From GCA-002772825 sp964560655 (lineage in GTDB: Bacteria; Patescibacteriota; Minisyncoccia; GCA-002772825): a stretch of 23,274 nucleotides of DNA. Below the pieces are notes generated by a model. The model was not told where the DNA came from and made no database searches. It saw nothing but the letters and a program-made list of their open reading frames with translations. Position numbers and translations under genes: made by a program. Below are positions 19,291 to 23,274 of this stretch, piece after piece (positions within the stretch are counted from its first letter, which is position 1; every line of letters starts with the position of its first letter). Where the stretch lies: NCBI GenBank assembly GCA_964560655.1, contig CAZLLR010000013.1:1-23274 (forward strand). The letters are read 5' to 3'.

Positions 19291-20909
19291 ATAGGAGAAA
19301 GTTTCCTAAGTAAGTTTTCGCCCGTCATTTCAGATGGCTTGGGTATAGATAGTAGACTTAAGACTGTTGGCGCAACATCTATTAGTATTCCATCAGTCAT
19401 TTTATATTTTGCTTTCACTTCTTCTTGGGAGAAGTTATCTTCTTTTTTAAAATCATTTCCTATTAGATAAAATGGCACAGAATTCGTAGTGTGTTTAGTC
19501 CTCTTTTCTCCAGTTAGCTTGTATATCTTTTCTTCAGCATTTCCATGGTCGCCGGTTATCATTATAACTCCACCTGCTTCTCTTACTGCTTCGGTCACCC
19601 TTCCCACCTCTCTGTCTAATGTCTCTATCGCTTTGATAGTGGCTTCAAAGTCTCCAGTATGACCGACCATGTCGGCATTAGCAAAGTTAGCCAGTATAAA
19701 GTCATATTTAGGGATATTTTCTATAATGGTATCTGCTACCTTACTAGCAGACATCTCAGGCTTTAGGGCAAAGCTTGTAGTCTCGGGGGAATCTATAAGA
19801 GTCCTATCTTCTCTCGGAAAAGGTTCTTCTTTTCCTCCATTGAAGAAATATGTCACATGAGCATACTTTTCCGTCTCGGCAATATGGATCTGACTTAAGC
19901 CTGCTTCAGACACTGCCCTAGCAAGAGGCCAGTCGTTTTCTATAGGAGGGAAGGCAACAGGCAGGTTAAATCTTCTGTTGTACTCGGTCATCGTTACAAA
20001 GAAAAGATTAGATAGCTCTCTTCTTACAAATTTATCGAAGCCTTTGGTAGTGAAAGCTTCTGTAAGTTGACGCACACTATCTTCACGAAAGTTGAAGAAG
20101 ATAACTGCATCATTGTCTTTGATACGGCTATCTTTACAAGACAGTTCACTTTCGGCTTGAAAACAGGCAGGCTCTATAGACTCGTCAGTAATGCCATTAG
20201 CATAACTTTCATCTATATATACAGAAGCTGATTTAAATTTAGCTCCTTTTCCCTCTACAAATAGATTATAAGCTGTTTCGGTTCTCCCCCAGTTTCCATC
20301 GCGATCCATAGAATATTTCCTACCTATCACTGAAGCAATTTTAACAAATGGATATTGTTTCTCTATGTGGAGCTCAAGTTCTTTAAAAAATGAAGAACCT
20401 TCTTTTAATGAAGCATCTCGTCCGTCGGAGAAAAGATGAAGGAAGACCCTTTTTACATTTTTCTGCTTTGCATAATCTAGTAGAGCATATAAGTGAGAAG
20501 CATTCGCGTGGACCGAACCAGATGAAAAGAGCCCCATAAGGTGTAAGCTTGGGTTGTTACCTGGAAGCTGGTTCTCTAGGTGAGAGACGGCCTCTTGAAA
20601 AACCTTATTTCTAAAGAAAGATCCATCATCTATAGCTACAGAAATGCGTGGTAAATGAGTATAGATAATCTTACCTGAACCCATCGTTAAATGGCCAACC
20701 TCACTGTTTCCGGGTTCGTTCCAAGGAAGGCCTACTGCAGTACCTGAGGCTTGTAGTGTGACAAAGGGATAATTCTTCTCTACTTCTGAAAAGAAAGGGT
20801 GAATAGCAAGCTCCCAAGGTGATTCTATTATGTTAGCGCCTACTCCGAAACCGTCCATTACTATAAGGACTACCGGTTTATATCTTTTTCCTTGGGTTGG
20901 TGTTTCCAT
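19269..20909 (-). CDS. gpmI: 2,3-bisphosphoglycerate-independent phosphoglycerate mutase
   Basis: Interconverts 3- and 2-phosphoglycerate in lower glycolysis using two manganese ions and a phospho-serine. 546 residues, slightly above the usual 510-515. Motifs: VVLIVMDGFG (D19), nucleophile S69 in EPGNSEVGHLTMGSG, FSDGRDAS, GRKYSMDRDGNW, NFREDSVRQL, HVTYFFNGGKEEPFP, ANFANADMVGHTGD and ITGDHGNAE. The alkaline-phosphatase-like domain is split by the transferase insert in the usual way. The TAG stop lies inside the terminator hairpin, so the C-terminal KKDPHQ is encoded by the stem. TATATT (20927-20922) lies 12 nt upstream of the ATG. It is divergent from rny. Confidence 0.97.
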   Translation of the reverse strand: METPTQGKRYKPVVLIVMDGFGVGANIIESPWELAIHPFFSEVEKNYPFVTLQASGTAVGLPWNEPGNSEVGHLTMGSGKIIYTHLPRISVAIDDGSFFRNKVFQEAVSHLENQLPGNNPSLHLMGLFSSGSVHANASHLYALLDYAKQKNVKRVFLHLFSDGRDASLKEGSSFFKELELHIEKQYPFVKIASVIGRKYSMDRDGNWGRTETAYNLFVEGKGAKFKSASVYIDESYANGITDESIEPACFQAESELSCKDSRIKDNDAVIFFNFREDSVRQLTEAFTTKGFDKFVRRELSNLFFVTMTEYNRRFNLPVAFPPIENDWPLARAVSEAGLSQIHIAETEKYAHVTYFFNGGKEEPFPREDRTLIDSPETTSFALKPEMSASKVADTIIENIPKYDFILANFANADMVGHTGDFEATIKAIETLDREVGRVTEAVREAGGVIMITGDHGNAEEKIYKLTGEKRTKHTTNSVPFYLIGNDFKKEDNFSQEEVKAKYKMTDGILIDVAPTVLSLLSIPKPSEMTGENLLRKLSPIKKDPHQ

Positions 20910-20921
20910 ACTATTTATTAA

Positions 20922-20927
20922 AATATA
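20922..20927 (-). promoter_or_regulatory. -10 element of gpmI
   Basis: TATATT on the minus strand, 12 nt before the ATG at 20909, giving a leader of only a few bases. The -35 region is weak. Confidence 0.35.
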
Positions 20928-21092
20928 TCATTTTTGATGTAATCTTGCTAATTAAAATAGCTCGTGATATTGTTAGAATATTGAATACTTATTATTTAGC
21001 AGTTAACTTTGTGTTAAATTCGTTTATTTTTATGACTATTTATATGAAAAATACAGTAATAATGAAAAATACGAATACAATACTAAAAATTT

Positions 21093-22625
21093 ATGATATC
21101 TTTAAAGCTACTGGTGGTACTTGCGGGTATTTCCGCTATTATGGGGGTGGGACTGGGTTATTTTCTAAGATACTTAATAGCTCTTGGAGAGAAAACTTCG
21201 TCCGAAACTAAGGTCAAACAACTTCTTTTAGACGCTAAAACTAAAGTTCAAGAGACTCTTGATGACGCCAAGGGTAAAGCTGACGCGCTTATAGAGTCTG
21301 CTAAAAATGAAGAAAAAACAGCTCTCGTGCAGGTTAGGAAAATGGAAGAAAGGATTATAAAAAGAGAGGAACAGGTTGAGAAACGTCATTCTTCTCTTGA
21401 GGAGGAGGCAGAAGAGATAAAAGAGAAAGTAAAAAAGATAAATAAAATTAAAGAAGATGTTGATAAACTCGAAGATGACAAGAGAAAAGAATTAGAGAAG
21501 CTAACTTCTTTGAGTGAGAGTGAGGCAAAAGAACAACTCCTACAAGAGATAGAGAAGAAATATGAAGAAGACTTACTGATAAGGATAAGGAAGCTTGAGA
21601 TGTCTGGTAGAGAAGACTTAGAGAGGAAAGCTAAAGACATTCTCACAAGTATTATCCAGAGACTATCTTCCTCGACTGCCTCTGAGGTGACAACGACGAG
21701 TGTCTCTATCCCGTCTGACGATATTAAAGGAAAGATTATAGGTAAAGAAGGGCGTAATATCAGGGCCTTTGAAGCGGCAGCTGGCATAGAGATAATAGTT
21801 GATGATACTCCAGGTACTGTTATTATCTCTGGTTTTGACCCAGTGCGAAGACATATTGCAAAGGCTGCTCTTGAGAGTTTAATTCTTGATGGACGCATAC
21901 AACCTGCGCGAATAGAAGAGATGGTAGAGAACGCTCGTAGAGAAATAGATAAGATAATAAGAGATAAAGGAGAACAGGCGGCTTATGAAGCTGGAGTCTT
22001 CGGTGTAGACCCTCGCCTACTATCAGTGCTTGGTAGACTACACTTTAGGACAAGTTATGGTCAAAATGTCTTGAGGCACTCTATAGAGATAGCTCACTTG
22101 GCAGGTATGCTCGCTGAAGAATTAGGGGCCAATGTTGTTACAGCTAAGAAGGGAGCCCTTTTCCATGACATAGGTAAGGCTATGGACCATGAGGTCCAAG
22201 GGACACATGTGGAGATAGGAAGAAGGATACTTCAGAAGTTTAATATGGAAGAAGAGGTTATCAAGGCTATGCAGGCTCACCATGAAGAATATCCTTATGA
22301 GACACTTGAGTCTATTATCGTCCAGATTGCGGATGCTATATCAGGGGCAAGGCCAGGGGCAAGACGCGATACTCTAGAAAACTACTTAAAGAGACTTGGA
22401 GATCTTGAGGCTATTGCTAATGCGTTCCCTGGTGTTGAGAAATCCTATGCTATACAAGCTGGTAGAGAGATTAGAATATTTGTTAATCCTGGTGAAGTTA
22501 CTGACCTTGAGGCGCATAAAATGGCGCGTGATATAGCCGATAGGGTTGAGAGAGATCTGAAATTTCCTGGTGAGATTAAGGTAAACGTTGTCAGGGAGAC
22601 AAAAGTTATTGAATACGCAAGATAA
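21093..22625 (+). CDS. rny: Ribonuclease Y
   Basis: Membrane-bound endoribonuclease that begins mRNA decay. 510 residues, normal length. The order is: an N-terminal transmembrane helix (about 2-24, LVVLAGISAIMGVGLGYFL), a long charged coiled coil (about 35-185), a KH domain with the GKEGRNIRAFE loop (G217 onward), and the HD domain with HSIEIAHLAG, FHDIGKAMDHEVQGTHVEIG (H358-D359) and AMQAHHEEYPY, then a C-terminal domain with NPGEV. All HD ligands are intact. The ATG at 21093 is best because the helix follows directly; upstream ATGs are out of frame or lack support. In other bacteria RNase Y associates with glycolytic enzymes and other RNases. Confidence 0.97.
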   Translation: MISLKLLVVLAGISAIMGVGLGYFLRYLIALGEKTSSETKVKQLLLDAKTKVQETLDDAKGKADALIESAKNEEKTALVQVRKMEERIIKREEQVEKRHSSLEEEAEEIKEKVKKINKIKEDVDKLEDDKRKELEKLTSLSESEAKEQLLQEIEKKYEEDLLIRIRKLEMSGREDLERKAKDILTSIIQRLSSSTASEVTTTSVSIPSDDIKGKIIGKEGRNIRAFEAAAGIEIIVDDTPGTVIISGFDPVRRHIAKAALESLILDGRIQPARIEEMVENARREIDKIIRDKGEQAAYEAGVFGVDPRLLSVLGRLHFRTSYGQNVLRHSIEIAHLAGMLAEELGANVVTAKKGALFHDIGKAMDHEVQGTHVEIGRRILQKFNMEEEVIKAMQAHHEEYPYETLESIIVQIADAISGARPGARRDTLENYLKRLGDLEAIANAFPGVEKSYAIQAGREIRIFVNPGEVTDLEAHKMARDIADRVERDLKFPGEIKVNVVRETKVIEYAR

Positions 22626-22675
22626 ATAGCAAGAAGACCCTTTTCGTAAGACAAGATGGTATTCCCCAGGTGCTA

Positions 22676-22703
22676 TTGCTTGAAATTAAGCTTGATATAT
22701 AAT
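22676..22703 (+). promoter_or_regulatory. Candidate promoter of the HU gene
   Basis: -35 TTGCTT (22676-22681), 16-nt spacer, perfect -10 TATAAT (22698-22703). It gives a leader of about 115 nt before the ATG at 22828, long for this window. Confidence 0.5.
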
Positions 22704-22794
22704 GGTATTATAAGAATTAGGTCGAAATTATTAAAATTAGGTTTATTAATTTGTTAGTGTTATTAGTTTGGTATAGTGTTATTTACACTTTGGC

Positions 22795-22823
22795 AATCTA
22801 ATAGCTAATAATCTAAGAGCTAA
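22795..22823. repeat. Imperfect direct repeat in the HU leader
   Basis: AATCTAATAGCTAA (22795-22808) and AATCTAAGAGCTAA (22810-22823), 14 nt with one difference, sit directly before the HU ATG where a ribosome-binding site would be. A small hairpin AGTGT/ACACT lies just upstream. Could be a protein-binding site for autoregulation. Confidence 0.5.
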
Positions 22824-22827
22824 ATAT

Positions 22828-23100
22828 ATGAATAAAGCTGGTATAGTAGAAATTGTTCACGAGAAATTAGGTGGTACAAAGACACAAGCTGAAGAGATGG
22901 TAGATGCAATTATCAACTCAGTTATTGATTCTTTAAAGAGAGAAGAAGAAGTTTCAATAGCAGGATTAGGTATTTTCTCTGTAAAACACAGAGACGCAAG
23001 GACAGCAAGGAACCCTAGGACTGGAGAGCCAGTACAGGTTGCCGCTATGAAAGTTCCAAAGTTTAGAGCTGCTAAAGCCCTAAAGGACGCGGTAAAATAA
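22828..23100 (+). CDS. HU-family DNA-binding protein
   Basis: 90-residue histone-like nucleoid protein that bends DNA as a dimer. Features: MNKAGIVEIVHEKLG N-terminal helix, the GLGIFSVKHRDARTARNPRTGE segment with the flexible DNA-binding arm (RNPRTGEPVQVAA) and the C-terminal VPKFRAAKALKDAVK helix. HU rather than IHF is suggested by single-gene context and overall sequence, but the two are hard to separate. No ribosome-binding site is seen; two copies of a 14-nt repeat precede the ATG. It is followed by a 12-bp terminator. Confidence 0.95.
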   Translation: MNKAGIVEIVHEKLGGTKTQAEEMVDAIINSVIDSLKREEEVSIAGLGIFSVKHRDARTARNPRTGEPVQVAAMKVPKFRAAKALKDAVK

Positions 23101-23102
23101 TA

Positions 23103-23120
23103 TTTTTCTGATCAGAAAAA
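23103..23120. repeat. Perfect palindrome after the HU gene
   Basis: TTTTTCTGATCAGAAAAA is a perfect 18-nt palindrome directly upstream of the terminator. It may add stability to the mRNA 3' end. Confidence 0.6.
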
Positions 23121-23121
23121 G

Positions 23122-23158
23122 CAAAAATCCCCCTAGTCAAAAGACAGGGGGATTTTTG
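23122..23158 (+). terminator. Rho-independent terminator of the HU gene
   Basis: Stem CAAAAATCCCCC/GGGGGATTTTTG (23122-23133/23147-23158) with a T-run inside the descending arm. It begins 21 nt after the stop and is likely bidirectional. Confidence 0.9.
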
Positions 23159-23167
23159 TCTAATTTC

Positions 23168-23191
23168 AACGGTTCAACCGGTTGAGCCGTT
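23168..23191. repeat. AACGGCTCA-family palindrome
   Basis: AACGGTTCAACC/GGTTGAGCCGTT (23168-23179/23180-23191). One arm has T where the family has C, still pairing with G as U-G. It follows the HU terminator. Confidence 0.8.
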
Positions 23192-23203
23192 TAGGTTGTA
23201 GAG

Positions 23204-23236
23204 CAACGGCTACCGAGATAATCTCGGTAGCCGTTG
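23204..23236. repeat. Related AACGGCT palindrome
   Basis: Arms CAACGGCTACCGAGAT/ATCTCGGTAGCCGTTG (23204-23219/23221-23236) are perfectly complementary. The outer AACGGCT/AGCCGTT is as in the family but the inner part is new. It sits 12 nt after the previous copy. Confidence 0.8.
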
Positions 23237-23274
23237 AAAGTTGGTGGAATTATACGATTTCGCTCGAACATATT

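Noticed and set aside
21386..21898. Minus-strand open frame of 170 codons inside rny
   Set aside because: Antisense to the rny coiled coil, whose GAG/AAG-rich codons give Ser/Phe-rich antisense frames.
1..23274. CRISPR array, prophage or insertion sequence
   Set aside because: No regularly spaced direct repeats, no transposase, integrase or phage genes; the repeats present are dispersed palindromes.
23237..23274. Start of a further gene or tRNA at the right edge
   Set aside because: A minus-strand TATAAT and a TTCCACCA string are present, but the sequence ends before any structure can be confirmed.

Overview
The window looks like part of a chromosome from a Candidate Phyla Radiation (Patescibacteria) bacterium, most likely in or near Parcubacteria. 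This is inferred from the overall pattern: compact AT-rich DNA, short intergenic gaps, heavy use of AGA/AGG and AUA codons, housekeeping genes dominating, one isolated biosynthetic gene (thrC), and a bacterial endonuclease Q. No rRNA is present to confirm it. Standard code 11 reads every gene to full length. All recognised genes end in TAA or TAG, never TGA. One 100-N gap (7243-7342) shows that this is a scaffold.

Layout. Positions 1-1170 (minus) hold the infC-rpmI-rplT translation operon. It diverges from thrC (1302-2957, plus). Positions 3037-4369 (minus) hold a 51-aa membrane miniprotein, then a trans-translation locus in which smpB lies 6 nt upstream of ssrA. A GC-richer non-coding stretch beyond ssrA carries an inverted, interrupted copy of the tmRNA 3' end. 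An exported protein of unknown function (4547) and the membrane protease FtsH (5262) follow, then a tRNA whose anticodon loop is interrupted by the assembly gap. From 7439 to 13799 come an HD-domain hydrolase, a U32/TrhP-like tRNA hydroxylation protein, recG, a 40-aa membrane peptide, rpmB, a site-2-type protease and endonuclease IV (nfo). From 14158 to 18505, all on minus, are endonuclease Q and a beta-CASP metallo-beta-lactamase protein (operon), a probable 6S RNA, ndk, and a stand-alone ComEC-type metallo-beta-lactamase protein. The right end has clpP, gpmI, RNase Y (rny) and an HU-family protein.

Functional themes are ribosome biogenesis and rescue (IF-3, L35, L20, L28, tmRNA, SmpB), membrane and cytosolic proteolysis (FtsH, ClpP, M50), DNA repair (RecG, Nfo, EndoQ), RNA turnover (RNase Y, beta-CASP protein) and nucleotide/energy metabolism (Ndk, GpmI).

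The most interesting signals are not the genes. (1) A dispersed family of hairpins with arms AACGGCTCA/TGAGCCGTT sits only between genes, in both convergent and divergent gaps, with pairing-conserving changes. (2) A palindrome lies in frame inside the endonuclease Q gene. (3) An inverted copy of the ssrA 3' end flanks the ssrA terminator. (4) There is a rod-like RNA gene with its own promoter and terminator (6S-like) and a second possible structured RNA downstream of nfo. (5) Initiation appears split: many housekeeping genes seem nearly leaderless, while three small or exported proteins have strong GGAGG ribosome-binding sites. (6) infC appears to start at a non-AUG/GUG/UUG codon. (7) The interrupted tRNA would read as tRNA-Ile(UAU) if the gap is an artefact.
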